Notes under the pieces: model-generated
Seen by the model: the letters and a program-made list of their open reading frames with translations, nothing else
What the model was told of the DNA's origin: nothing
Database searches by the model: none
From: Cyclaneusma minus
Lineage: Eukaryota; Ascomycota; Leotiomycetes; Marthamycetales; Marthamycetaceae
Assembly: GCA_037179335.1 (NCBI GenBank)
Contig: JAKZHN010000007.1
Coordinates: 744,001-808,000, forward strand
Length of the DNA stretch: 64,000 nucleotides
Direction: 5' to 3'
Shown: positions 32,122 to 41,749 of the stretch, piece by piece
Numbering within the stretch: position 1 is the first letter of the stretch
Layout of the letters: every line of letters begins with the position of its first letter
Position numbers and translations under genes: made by a program

Positions 32122-32180
32122 CACATGACAGTACCGGCACACGATCTTCAGCCTTCTTGCCCCTTTTCAAGGTATATAAA
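32122..32180 (+). promoter_or_regulatory. Array promoter: CACATG plus TATATAAA
   Basis: GAGTCACATGACAG at 32119 and TATATAAA at 32173-32180, followed by CTCCAGACTCGAG. One of the best preserved examples of the array module. Confidence 0.65.
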
Positions 32181-32233
32181 GCAGCCTTGACTCCCCTCTC
32201 TTTTCCTCTCCAGACTCGAGAACGGATATTTAC

Positions 32234-32437
32234 ATGATTACATCCGCCATGCTTCTGGTGGAAGAACGCGGCACGTACCATCACATGGCAAAAATTCCGA
32301 GCGTCGCCCTATTAGTACTTCCGACTGGTACATGGCAAAGTCGAAGTTCCAACCGCTGCCCTCGTACCATTTGGTTAGGTGTGATGGTGGTTGTTTCACT
32401 GCCAAGCACGACTCAGCCAGCGACAGCAGCAACTTAA
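32234..32437 (+). CDS. Short ORF in array unit, 67 codons
   Basis: ATG 32234 is 61 bp after the TATA box. The product starts MITSAMLLVEERGTYHHMAK and contains IPSVALLVLPT, aligned with the short-ORF motif of other units. It ends in a Ser/Thr-rich tail that overlaps the CAGCGACAGCAGC block. No domain. Could be a real small protein or a fortuitous frame in a non-coding transcript. Confidence 0.3.
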   Translation: MITSAMLLVEERGTYHHMAKIPSVALLVLPTGTWQSRSSNRCPRTIWLGVMVVVSLPSTTQPATAAT

Positions 32438-32512
32438 GGAAACAGCAGCATAGTCTTGTGACGGTTATTCACAGTCTTTGTTCTAGAAAGCCCGCGAATA
32501 AAAAGCGTGAGG

Positions 32513-32583
32513 CACGTGACAGAAACTTGGCGAACATTCCCCAAATAGGGTTACTGTTCGCCCAACATACCTGGGTATATAAA
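32513..32583 (+). promoter_or_regulatory. Array promoter: CACGTG plus TATATAAA
   Basis: CACGTG 32513-32518 and TATATAAA 32576-32583, followed by CTTCTCCAGACTCG. Confidence 0.65.
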
Positions 32584-32642
32584 ACTGTCTTGGCTGCCCT
32601 TCTCTTCCTTCTCCAGACTCGACACAGACACAAAGGCAAGAT

Positions 32643-32822
32643 ATGTCCCATGGGAAACTGTTCAGAGAGAACCTTCGGGTATTTTATCCTAAGCAAAAAA
32701 GCCCCAACTCCTGCCCACTTGAATACAAGCCTACTTCTGATAATTTCGCCTCCAAATGCAGTTCTAAGTCACATTCTCACCAAACAACAACAGCAACCTA
32801 CAACGACAACAGTGCATCCTAA
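32643..32822 (+). CDS. Short ORF in array unit, 59 codons
   Basis: ATG 32643 is 66 bp after the TATA box. It starts MSHGKLFRENLRVFYP and ends in a His/Thr/Ser-rich tail. No domain, and the motif shared by other short ORFs is absent. Low support. Confidence 0.25.
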   Translation: MSHGKLFRENLRVFYPKQKSPNSCPLEYKPTSDNFASKCSSKSHSHQTTTATYNDNSAS

Positions 32823-33254
32823 AAGCTCACTCCTCACCGCTTTCGTCCCAATAATCTCGCAATCCGAGTTTAAGTCACAATAATATAACGAACACCCCAG
32901 CAACACTGTTTTAGGCTAAGCAGTTCTTTTCCAAGATATATAAACCTCTGCAACTCCCCCTCCTTTCCTTCTCTAAATAGATTCGAGAGCTGATAGAAGA
33001 CATTACCATCCATGGATGGGAACAATGCCCAGAATCGCCTTGCCTATGCCCTCGATTCTCAACTGAATATAGCAAACCCGATTGTGACTCTTGTGAACAT
33101 TGCCACATTTCGAGAGTTTTGGTTTCATGTAAGACCCTGGAGAAAACTCTTACTAAATGACAGCAGTCGTTGGTAATGAGAGCAGTAGTGTGATTCAAGG
33201 TATCGCCGCTTACGGTTTCTTTTGTCTTACAAAGCTAGTGATTCAGGGGTGAGT

Positions 33255-33317
33255 CACGTGACAGTGATCTCAGCAACACTTTTGCAGGCCAAGTTGCCCT
33301 TTCGCCAAGTATATAAA
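33255..33317 (+). promoter_or_regulatory. Array promoter: GTCACGTGAC palindrome plus TATATAAA
   Basis: The 10-bp palindrome GTCACGTGAC is centred on CACGTG 33255-33260, and TATATAAA is at 33310-33317. Confidence 0.65.
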
Positions 33318-33387
33318 GTAGCCTTGACTCCACTGTTTTTGCCTTCTCTAGATTCAAAAAAACCTGAGTGATCTTGTGAGGGAAGAG

Positions 33388-33435
33388 ATGTCCAGCGCTA
33401 CCATATCCGTACTCTCGAATCTACACCGAGAATGA
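33388..33435 (+). CDS. Short ORF in array unit, 15 codons
   Basis: MSSATISVLSNLHRE then TGA, starting 78 bp after the TATA box. The minus-oriented unit near 33960 reads MSSSTMPVLTNLVLSQ at the same place, and the 34427 unit reads VPSAALSVLSNFGG without an ATG. Positional and sequence conservation suggests either a micropeptide or a conserved RNA segment. Confidence 0.3.
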   Translation: MSSATISVLSNLHRE

Positions 33436-33779
33436 ATTCACATCTAATTGCGATTCTCGCAGGCGCCGCTTGAGTCTGAGACTTTTGGTTCCATGCGCGG
33501 GCCCGAGAAATATTCTCGCTAATCGGCAGCAGTTATCGGTGACGATAGCAGCGCATTCTCGCGATGGCCGCTTGCTAGCTCGAGTCAAGAGCGCGAGACA
33601 CGTGTTACCTAGCCCAGGAACAATTTACAGGCTGGGTGGGTCTCTTTCAGGATATATAAAGGAGCCTTGACGCGCTCTATTTCTCTACCATGGAGATACC
33701 ACGACTCAAAGAGATACAGCTTTGCCCTGTCCTTCCTCGACTCTCGCTTTCGTAAAGCAGACCCAGTTGCTACTCATGT

Positions 33780-34600
33780 CTGGAGGAATTGCTGCTACCA
33801 TTTTGAATGGCTGCTGTCATCGGTCAAACGTGCAGGGCAGACTGCTACCTGGATGGGGAATTGTTAAGGACTGGATGAGCGTCTACGAGAATCACAATTT
33901 CATCTGTTTACTGGCTTAAGACAAGATTCGTGAGTACGGGCATGGTGGAGCTGGACATCACGACGTGATATCTTCTCGATTCCATCGGGTCTGGACAAGA
34001 AAATGTGAAGTGGGGTTGAGGGGCTATTTATACCTCGAAGAACGCCCAAGGACGCTGGAGATCTTCTGCTGAGGTTGCTGTCACGCCACTCATGCTACTC
34101 ATGCGATAGCTGGCTTTTGGGACTGTGACGGCAGCTGTGGCTCAAAGATGTTTAGCTGCTGTTGCTGCCGATATCTGCTGTTATTGGTAAAAGATGCAGC
34201 GCAGACTTTTGCCTGCATGGGAATTACTGAAGACTGGATGAGCGTCTACGAGGCTACTATCATCATCCCAAAAACCTGGCGCATCACTAGCTTGAGTCAC
34301 GTGCCACAGACCAACTCAGCTGAAGCTCTCCAGCTTTGCTGGGCTCTCCCTCAAAGTATAAAAAGCCCCTCAACCCCACTTCACATTTTCTTCTCCAGAC
34401 CCTCCTAGCGCAGAGAGAAATTGGAGGTTCCCAGCGCCGCTTTGTCAGTACTCTCGAATTTCGGCGGAGCCCAATAGTGAACAGACTCAACTGCTACTCT
34501 CGTAGACGCCCATCCATTTTTTCAAGACTCTACACCCAGGTAAAAGTCTAAGCTGCACGCTCAACGGACGACAATAGCTATTCGCAGCGACAGCAGAACA
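33780..34600. repeat. Inverted duplication of array units
   Basis: The minus unit 34032-33790 and the plus unit 34357-34600 share near-identical promoter-proximal DNA (complement of the first: TAGCCCCTCAACCCCACTTC; second: AAGCCCCTCAACCCCACTTC, then ACATTTTCTT.TCCAGACCC in both) and the later segment CTCTCGTAGACGCCCATCCA. A third copy of that segment lies at 34165-34250. TCCCAAAA..TGGCGCATCA and GCTTGAGTCAC are shared by 34265-34305 and 34628-34665. Confidence 0.7.
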
Positions 34601-34658
34601 TCCTTGCGGTGCGGCTGCTGTCACAGTCCCAAAAGTCTGGCGCATCAGGGGCTTGAGT

Positions 34659-34721
34659 CACATGACACTAACCTCAGCTGAAGCTCTCTTACTTTGTTGG
34701 CCTCTCTTTTAGGTATATAAA
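34659..34721 (+). promoter_or_regulatory. Array promoter: CACATG plus TATATAAA
   Basis: CACATG 34659-34664 and TATATAAA 34714-34721, then CTTCCCCAGACTCGG. Confidence 0.6.
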
Positions 34722-35030
34722 GACCCCTCGAACCACCTTCCTTTTCTTCCCCAGACTCGGGAAAAACAATGATAACGCGAGACGGGTCAACGGGAAGGAT
34801 CTCCAGCGCCGCCCCTCGTCAGTACCCTCTAATCTCGACCGAGCGGAGCAGATCTGACTATTACTCTCGGAGGCGCTGGTCGACCTAGTTCGGAAAGTGT
34901 CCAATGATTTGAGGTACGACCTTAGCACAATCTTGACCATCGACACTAGCTCCTCGCAACGACAGCAGCAAGTTTTCCGGCGTGGCTACTAGTGCTAGTT
35001 CCAGAGTCCATGTGAATGTTGAGGTTAGGT

Positions 35031-35092
35031 CACATGATAGCATCCCAGCAAACAGTCTTCAGCCTCGCTGGCCTCCCTTCTAGGTATATAAA
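35031..35092 (+). promoter_or_regulatory. Array promoter: CACATG plus TATATAAA (last left unit)
   Basis: CACATG 35031-35036 and TATATAAA 35085-35092, then CTTCTCCAGACTCGG. The GACAGCAATAGG block follows at about 35315. Confidence 0.6.
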
Positions 35093-35400
35093 GCACCCTC
35101 GATCCCCTTTCTTTTTCTTCTCCAGACTCGGACTAGGTAGAGATAGAATACATGCAAAAGGATCTCTCGAGTCGACTTGTCCCGGCATCCAACTTTTTGA
35201 AACACAGAAAACCTCGTAGCCATGCCGATGTGGTTTCACTATACGTAGTTTTTCAACTCTACTTTCTAGATTGATGCCGAGTTGCGGTGCTCAGGAATGG
35301 GATATAGCTATTGCGAGCGACAGCAATAGGCTCTTACGGCAGCAGACGACCAAAGGCGCAGCGACACATGCCAATGACCGCAGCATCGATCCGAAATTGG

Positions 35401-35877
35401 GAACAGGGAAGGTCAAAGAAACATGTTGCGTAAGATTCGTAGATACATGTATCATTCATCAGCACATGCGCAGACTGCAGACGCCATCACGCTATGCTAT
35501 CCACGAAATGTCCCCAAGACTTTTCCTCCATCAACATCAGACAGCAAACAGTAAAGCAAGCCAGTATCTTCACGAGATTCGCAGAAACAAGAAGAAGCAG
35601 ACTGCGCCACAAACGCCAGGTATTCCCCTAGACCTTTGCCGTACCACCAAAGTTCCCAAGTCCGAAACGCCATGAAAATGCCGCAAAAGCCTCAAGCACA
35701 AGCTCATCCAAAGCACTCGCACAAAAAAGCCGCCACCAAGAAAAACACGCACTAAATGAAGCGAAAAATAAGAAGGGACTGCAGTACACGCACACGCACA
35801 CGCACACGCAGTACAGCAACGAAAACTCAAAGCACCCACCACACCAGCCAACCATGTCACGAGCGCTCAAAAGCCAC
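35401..35877. other. 3' flank of the large membrane protein gene, with CA-type microsatellite
   Basis: About 480 bp without a convincing gene. A short (CACACG)n tract lies at about 35786-35810. Confidence 0.5.
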
Positions 35878-38800
35878 TCAGATCAGCCTTCTCCCCCCCG
35901 CCCCACCATCCACCCCCCTCCCCTGATCAACAACCATCGCCCTCTGCCTCTGCAACCACGCATTCTCCTCCTGCAACAACGGCACCCTCTTTACCAAACT
36001 ACCCATCCTCCCACTGCCGTTAGGTCTGCCGCTAACCCTGCCGCCAGGCACTCTTTGATTCTCCATTCTCTCGCTCTGCCCCGCCCTAATCATCCTCTCC
36101 CTACCACTCTGCCCCACCTCCCTCTCTTTCCCCTTCCAAGTCTTCAGCGCCTCTTCGCAAGCCCCGCCATCTTTCCACGTTTCTGGCACATTTGGTACAT
36201 TTGGGATTTCGCCAGCGCCGGCGATGCCTGCCACGGGCATTTCGACGCCTAGGCCCGTCATGGCTTGTGATAGGCGGTGTTGTTCGTTTTCGTACTCTTC
36301 TGCCTTGTCCCATTTTTCTCTCGGCTGTGGCTGGTAGTCTTCGCCATTTGCCAGGCTGTCTCGATCACCACTAGCTTCCATCTTTCGCTTAAACCTTACA
36401 AAATCCTCCGCCTCACTATCCCTCTTCCCACTACCCTCGCTCGTAGCAGCAGGAGTATACAACCCACTCGCCCCACGTAACTCATTGTACCCATCCGCAT
36501 AACTGGGTTCAATGAGCGTGGCGATATGGGGAGGAGGTGGTGCCACGCCCTTTACTACATCAGCTGGGAGGTTACGGAAATCTATCGTTGTTGTGAAGGC
36601 TGTGTTTGATGTGTAGCTGGGATTTGCGAGGGGGATGGGGGAGGGAGTGGCGCGCTGGCGAATGCTGTAGGATGGGCTGTTGAGCGTGCCGTAGCGGAAA
36701 CCATGAGAAGAAGGGGTGGGAGAGGGGACGGTGCGGGGGTAGTTGGGGGCACCGGGGTAGTTCGCTAGCGCTGAGTGGCTTCGAAAGTGGTCAGGATTGT
36801 TGAAGGCAACAGGGTGCCATGGTTTACCTGGGTGGGGTTCGGAAGTGTTGCTGAAGAGAGGCAGTGGTGGGAGGGGAGCGTCGGTTTTGGGATGCGGAGG
36901 GTGGGGGGTGTCGGTGACGACGGGGACAGTGGAGGAGTGGGCTTGGGCGCGGGCGGCGCGGCGTTGGAGTTCTTTGTGCATGCGGCTTTGGTCGGAGCGG
37001 GGGGACTTGACTTTGGGTTTGGTCGTATCTCTTGATGCATCCGCTGGGGGTGATCTTGAATGCGATTTCCGGGTTCTGTCGTCGGGCACATATGCTTGTG
37101 CTCGTAATGGAGAGAAGTCGGAAATGGGGCTTTGGAGGTCAATACTGGGTGTTGCTCTGCCGGTGCGTGTCTGCTGCTGCTGGGTGGGTGACTTCTTCTC
37201 GTCGAAGGCGCTGACGTAGGAGCGGGCTTGTCTCATAATCGCTGCATCTGCAAAGTCTGCATGGCCTTCCAAGGGCGATATCCTTCCTTTCCGCTTCTTC
37301 TTGACCTTGCCTTCTTTTGCACTACGCTTCATGTCGGGATCACTGTGCCTGCTGGCTGAACTGCCCTGTCTGCTTCGACTTCCAGCAGGAGGCAGAGCCG
37401 GTAAGGGTCGCTTTGCCATTATTCCAACTTCCTTCTCCCTCTCCATGCTCCTCTTCTGCTCCTCCTCTTCCATGCTGCTCTTTTGCTCTTGCTCCGATTC
37501 CATACCCCTCTTCTTTTCCCTCTCTTGCTCCAAGCTCCGTTTCTCCAGTCTCTCTGTGGCACTGACGCTCAAGCTCTTTCTGGGCACTTTGAAAGCACTC
37601 TCTGTATCCAGCTTTGCCATGTCACTCTTCCTACTCATACCACTTCTCGCACTCTGATAGCTCTTGGCGCTCTCTTGGGAGTGTGTTGGCGTATGCTTAG
37701 GAGTATGGGTAGTCGCAGATGGGAAAAGAGAGAACTTCTTGGGACTCTGGTAAGATTCTCTGTTGATGCTGAAACTGCGGCTTCTGTGTTTGGCTGATGG
37801 TGATTGAGTGGGAACCTCTAATGAAGAAGCACGTCCCTTTTGTGGATTGCTCGTGACGGTATGCATGTCAAGGGATGTAGCTGGTCGTACAGCATCGACA
37901 ACCGGCTTCAGGTCTGGGGTATGAGAACTGCGAGAGGTATTGGGTTGTGAGTTGGCCTGTCTGTCAATGCTTAGCTCGGGTGAGCTGAAGTAAGGACTTG
38001 CAGACTGCAGTTCGGCGCTTAGGGGCGAGAGTGTGGGCAAATCCAGAGCGAGGCTAAACCTTGGGGCGGTCGAGGTCGAGTGGCTAAAGAGGGTCAGATC
38101 TGATAGCATAGTGAACTGCGAAGCTCTCTTTTGTTCATATCGCCCCGAGTCTGTCGTATTCTCAACTAAAGAGTCAAGTTGGGGAGCAGTAGGGGCTTCA
38201 TGTCGCTCGTGTTTCAGGTGAAGCTGTGGCATAGACTCCACTTCGGCAGCAGCGGAAGCATTTGCCAGATCAGAGAGGACATCCCCATGCTCAGAGTCTG
38301 CTGCAGTGCTTGATAGACGAGGGTTCGATGACGCTGCTCGGATCATTCCTGGGCTCAGGGTAAATGGGACGATGTCTGATGTAGGAGAAGAACATGGATC
38401 GGCGCTTAGTTGAGGTGTGGAGACAGGAGAATAGTCGATAGGGGAGATATCATCGTCCATGGTGGCCAAATGGACGTGGTAAAGATCGCGACCTTCTGGG
38501 TCATAGGGAAGTTCATTCCTCATTGCGAGGACCGGATGAATCCGGGGATACCGCACGTTTGAAGGCATAGCTGAGATCGGTGACACTGCAGTGGCGGCAG
38601 CAATTTCTGATATAGCGGCTTCGGTAAGTCTTTGTGGACGATCGGTCGAAGAGTCGGTACTACCTTGGTTCAAGACGGTGTCGATGCTCGTCTGCGCCCG
38701 AGTTGGAAGACCAGGTGAATTCGGACGAATGCGACGGTACGATGTTTCGCGACTCAGAAAAAGTCCGCCAGGTGTGCTTGAGGCTTGTTCATCATCGACA

Positions 38801-39630
38801 TCCACTTCTTTGATTCCGGAAAGAGGACGACTTTCGGGAGGAGACTGTTGCCAATACTTATGTCCGAAAACCCGGCTTCCAGCCTTGCGCGTGGTGGATG
38901 CAACCCGACCTCGTCGACGATAACACCAGGTTACAAGAGCTGTGATCAAAGCCCCTCCTGCTACAGCTCCGATGGCACCTCCAGCTATTTGTCCTGCACT
39001 TGCCGAATTTGAAGAGTCTGATGATGTTGTGGCGGTAGTGGTTGATGCGGAGGCTTCGGAAGTTGTGGCGATCGAAGTGGCGGGTCCTATCGTAGTGCTG
39101 CCTGGTGTTGGTGTGACGGAACTTGTGATAGATGACAAAGATGACGAATACGAAGACCGAGGCCTAGATGAGGACGACAAGTGCGATGCTATGAAAGATG
39201 AAGACGACTGCGTGGGAGATGGAATTGGAATTGCTCGTGTGGGTGAATGAATGATAACTCTAATGAACGTTGATGCTAGACTTTTTGCCGTCAATACGGG
39301 GGAACTTGGAGTCGAAGTATTCGAGTTCGGATATCCTGCACTTGATAAATCCGTAGCTGATGAATCTGTCGAATTATCAATCACCGATTCCTGGACAGCG
39401 TGGCCAGTGGAAGAATCGTGACTCGGCGAAACTGTTGGCGGAGTTGTTGGTGTTGGAAATACTGGTGGTTGGGTGGATGAGTTTGACCAATGCAAAGTCG
39501 TGGATAGCGAGTTTGCCTCTATTACCGACGATGTTAATGTAAATGATCGTGGAAGTGCCGAAGCAGTATTGAAGACATAAAGGAAGAGAAGCAGAGAGGA
39601 GGCCGGCGTAGCAAAGAGACAGCTAGCCAT
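35878..39630 (-). CDS. Single-pass membrane protein, Ser/Thr-rich outside, long disordered tail inside
   Basis: 1,250 residues, no intron seen. The start is ATG 39630 (MASCLFATPASSLLLFLYVF, ending ASALP), a typical signal peptide; the frame upstream has no ATG. Residues ~25-210 are S/T/P-rich, probably O-glycosylated. A transmembrane helix lies at ~215-236 (AGGAIGAVAGGALITALVTW), followed by a CYRRRGR stop-transfer. About 1,000 cytosolic residues follow, mostly disordered, with an E/K/R-rich stretch at ~690-730 (EQEREKKRGMESEQEQ, EEEEQKRSMEREKEV). The layout resembles fungal wall-sensor or Mid2-like proteins but without a WSC domain, and the tail is far longer. Probable plasma membrane signalling or scaffold role. 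It lies between the two promoter arrays. Confidence 0.8.
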   Translation of the reverse strand: MASCLFATPASSLLLFLYVFNTASALPRSFTLTSSVIEANSLSTTLHWSNSSTQPPVFPTPTTPPTVSPSHDSSTGHAVQESVIDNSTDSSATDLSSAGYPNSNTSTPSSPVLTAKSLASTFIRVIIHSPTRAIPIPSPTQSSSSFIASHLSSSSRPRSSYSSSLSSITSSVTPTPGSTTIGPATSIATTSEASASTTTATTSSDSSNSASAGQIAGGAIGAVAGGALITALVTWCYRRRGRVASTTRKAGSRVFGHKYWQQSPPESRPLSGIKEVDVDDEQASSTPGGLFLSRETSYRRIRPNSPGLPTRAQTSIDTVLNQGSTDSSTDRPQRLTEAAISEIAAATAVSPISAMPSNVRYPRIHPVLAMRNELPYDPEGRDLYHVHLATMDDDISPIDYSPVSTPQLSADPCSSPTSDIVPFTLSPGMIRAASSNPRLSSTAADSEHGDVLSDLANASAAAEVESMPQLHLKHERHEAPTAPQLDSLVENTTDSGRYEQKRASQFTMLSDLTLFSHSTSTAPRFSLALDLPTLSPLSAELQSASPYFSSPELSIDRQANSQPNTSRSSHTPDLKPVVDAVRPATSLDMHTVTSNPQKGRASSLEVPTQSPSAKHRSRSFSINRESYQSPKKFSLFPSATTHTPKHTPTHSQESAKSYQSARSGMSRKSDMAKLDTESAFKVPRKSLSVSATERLEKRSLEQEREKKRGMESEQEQKSSMEEEEQKRSMEREKEVGIMAKRPLPALPPAGSRSRQGSSASRHSDPDMKRSAKEGKVKKKRKGRISPLEGHADFADAAIMRQARSYVSAFDEKKSPTQQQQTRTGRATPSIDLQSPISDFSPLRAQAYVPDDRTRKSHSRSPPADASRDTTKPKVKSPRSDQSRMHKELQRRAARAQAHSSTVPVVTDTPHPPHPKTDAPLPPLPLFSNTSEPHPGKPWHPVAFNNPDHFRSHSALANYPGAPNYPRTVPSPTPSSHGFRYGTLNSPSYSIRQRATPSPIPLANPSYTSNTAFTTTIDFRNLPADVVKGVAPPPPHIATLIEPSYADGYNELRGASGLYTPAATSEGSGKRDSEAEDFVRFKRKMEASGDRDSLANGEDYQPQPREKWDKAEEYENEQHRLSQAMTGLGVEMPVAGIAGAGEIPNVPNVPETWKDGGACEEALKTWKGKEREVGQSGRERMIRAGQSERMENQRVPGGRVSGRPNGSGRMGSLVKRVPLLQEENAWLQRQRAMVVDQGRGVDGGAGGRRLI

Positions 39631-41182
39631 GATCACGGAAGAAAAGGAAACACACAAGGGAAGCTCGAGAACCTCGAGTGGAAGAACAGTAAGGAAGAAC
39701 AGCGTCTGGCCATAGGAGATGAGATTGACTTCTCGTGCAAGGGATCGGAAGGAATGGGGCTACATGCGAGGAAGGGGACTTCATACATAAGGATAATCAA
39801 TCTGATCTCGAGGCTCCGGTGGGAGTCGGATATTACAAGGCAATTCGGTGCGGCTGCAGTGACAGGGCTGTACTGAAAGGCTCAAGCCAGTCAAAAAGAC
39901 AAAATTAGGATGTTGCGAGTTGTGTATGCAGAGCAGAGAGTCGAGGTTGTGCAAGAAGGAAGGACGAAAGAGCAGTTTGCGATAGCCAGAGACCTCAATG
40001 CGCGTGAGCCTGCGGACAGGAAGTGGGATTTGTTCAGCATGACGGTGAAACTGGGGCAGTACATAAATGCAGAGTGCATCTGCGTTGGACACAGCAAGTA
40101 GCATTGAAGTGGTGCAAGGGTGGGTAGTGCTGAGGTGTGGGTGGATTGGCGGCTGTGTTGGCGTGTAAGCCGGGGGATGCAGAAGCACAGCCCTCGAGTC
40201 CCTTAATAACCCACATCAGGTCGAGCGACAGCCGCGCCGCATGCACGAGAGGACGAACAGGTTGAGAATAGCCTCGTCCGGGCGTAAAGTGATGCATTTG
40301 ATTCGGTGCCTTCATCTGAAGACGCGGCCGAATATTGGCGTGTTGCTGCACCGGCCTCCGGCAGCTGGAGCTGAACGCAACCACGACGACTTCGTGTCTG
40401 GCGAACGAATCATCGACGCATCAAGAAAACAGTTGTTTCGATCGCTTCATCCTTTCAATCAGACCTGACGCAATCGGAGGACGGCCGCCATAAACGCAGC
40501 CATCAAGGCCGATTGGCAGGCGGCCTTGTTCCCGGACTTGGAGGGTTTTCCAGATTGAAACGGACCGCGAGAAGAGACGGGATTGGGTGGGGGCCGGACA
40601 GAACAGAGGAGATAGACTTGATAGTCTGGAAGGTGTAAAAACACAGAATTTCTTATCTCAGGGGACAAAGGCCATCATCCATCCCCTCTTTTGTCGATCT
40701 GGCAGACTCCTGGGGCAGATCAATCTTCATCGATGATCTTTCGCCGAAGCCTTCGCTCACTGGAACGAGATCTCCAAGTGGTGGTCGGGGATCCTGGTTG
40801 TGTGCTGGGCAAAAACGTGACAGTGTCCAGGAGCCCGGTAAGCTGAAGGGAGCACCCGTTGTAGCCGTCGGTCGTACTCGTGGCGAGTGGTTGGATGGGT
40901 GGTGGGATGTGTTGTTGTGTGGGAGGTGGTGTCGTCGCAATCGAGAGACGCAAGCGAAAGAGAAACTTGGTCGGCGCACGGACCATAGGTGGGGCCTTCT
41001 GGAATAAAGCGTTCAGCCCGGACATTCAGCCCTGACGGCAGACACCGCGCTACAAAATACACTACGTTTTGTAAATGCGTAGAATACTGATTACAGAATA
41101 CAAATGGTCAAAATTCACATATTTTCCCCTGCACTTGAAAAGGCGCCGCACGTGGTTTCAAGGTCGATAAAGTTCGACCCAT
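39631..41182. other. Upstream region of the membrane protein gene, no convincing gene
   Basis: About 1.5 kb with overlapping short frames on both strands and no domain. It holds the promoter of the gene starting at 39630. Confidence 0.45.
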
Positions 41183-41749
41183 ATGCGGGCCCGTCTTACT
41201 CCCGATACGCTCGGACCACGAGTAAATCGCAGCTTTCTCTCTCTTCGTGGGATGAACTCCTTCTCACCATATCAACCTCCAAAGTCAGAGATCGAGAAGG
41301 AACAGTGTACTATCGTAACTCTTCCTTACCATGCGGAGAGATTGCCACTCCCATCCTCTACTCGACATTGGGGGTCAGGAGAGCCGCATCCTCGTCAAAC
41401 TTCCCCCCCCCCCCGCGGCCTGGAGCATCTCCCCGATCTTGACATCAAACCAGTAGAATCCAGCATGCCATCCGGACTCCGGACTCATCCTCCCTTTCGT
41501 CTTTCCATGCTTCAATGCTGCAGGCACATAATCTCCGCTCTCTGGTCTTCTAGCTTCCGTTCAATCTATCTGCAAAGAATGGATCACGCTCATCAAACAG
41601 ACATTCACAGAATGTCAAGGTGCAAGTATGAACCATCCATCCTGCCATCTGTTGCCACCGAACCCGATGAACGCATCTGCACAGACGAGCACCTCGACTT
41701 TGAGACTCCTTCCATCTCCCCAACCTCCGGCAGTTCCCAACAGCCCTGA
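41183..41749 (+). CDS. Unproven open frame, 188 codons
   Basis: ATG 41183 to TGA 41747-41749. Pro/Ser-rich start, then RLSMLQCCRHIISALWSSSF and an acidic end (PDERICTDEHLDFETPS). The next plus frame, 41628-41960, is also Pro/Ser-rich and overlaps, so a spliced gene is possible. There is a C11 run near 41405. No domain, weak start context. Confidence 0.25.
   Translation: MRARLTPDTLGPRVNRSFLSLRGMNSFSPYQPPKSEIEKEQCTIVTLPYHAERLPLPSSTRHWGSGEPHPRQTSPPPRGLEHLPDLDIKPVESSMPSGLRTHPPFRLSMLQCCRHIISALWSSSFRSIYLQRMDHAHQTDIHRMSRCKYEPSILPSVATEPDERICTDEHLDFETPSISPTSGSSQQP

Larger units (their letters stand above)
29641..35400 (+). repeat. Left promoter-unit array, about 14 units
   Basis: Tandem diverged units, mostly plus-oriented. 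TATA boxes: 29806 (TATTTAAA), 30620, 30964, 31516, 32173, 32576, 32937, 33310, 33653, 34357, 34714 and 35085; minus-oriented 34025. A TATA-less unit lies near 31800. From 32173 on the period is 340-404 bp. RTCACRTG-type sites sit about 50-60 bp before TATA in most: 29747, 32122, 32513, 33255, 33599, 34298, 34659 and 35031. After TATA comes a pyrimidine-rich stretch often ending CTTCTCCAGACTCG. About 220-240 bp after TATA lies a GACAGCAGC block (32417, 33160, 33525, 34580, 34960, 35315). Base composition is normal, unlike the RIP-affected repeats. Confidence 0.8.

Noticed and set aside
29641..35400. CRISPR-like array
   Set aside because: Units are long, diverged and carry promoter elements, and the source is a eukaryote. 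There are no short identical repeats with unique spacers.
36775..39250. Several plus frames over the large membrane protein gene, for example 38942-39250
   Set aside because: They are antisense to S/T/P-rich coding sequence and contain no domain.
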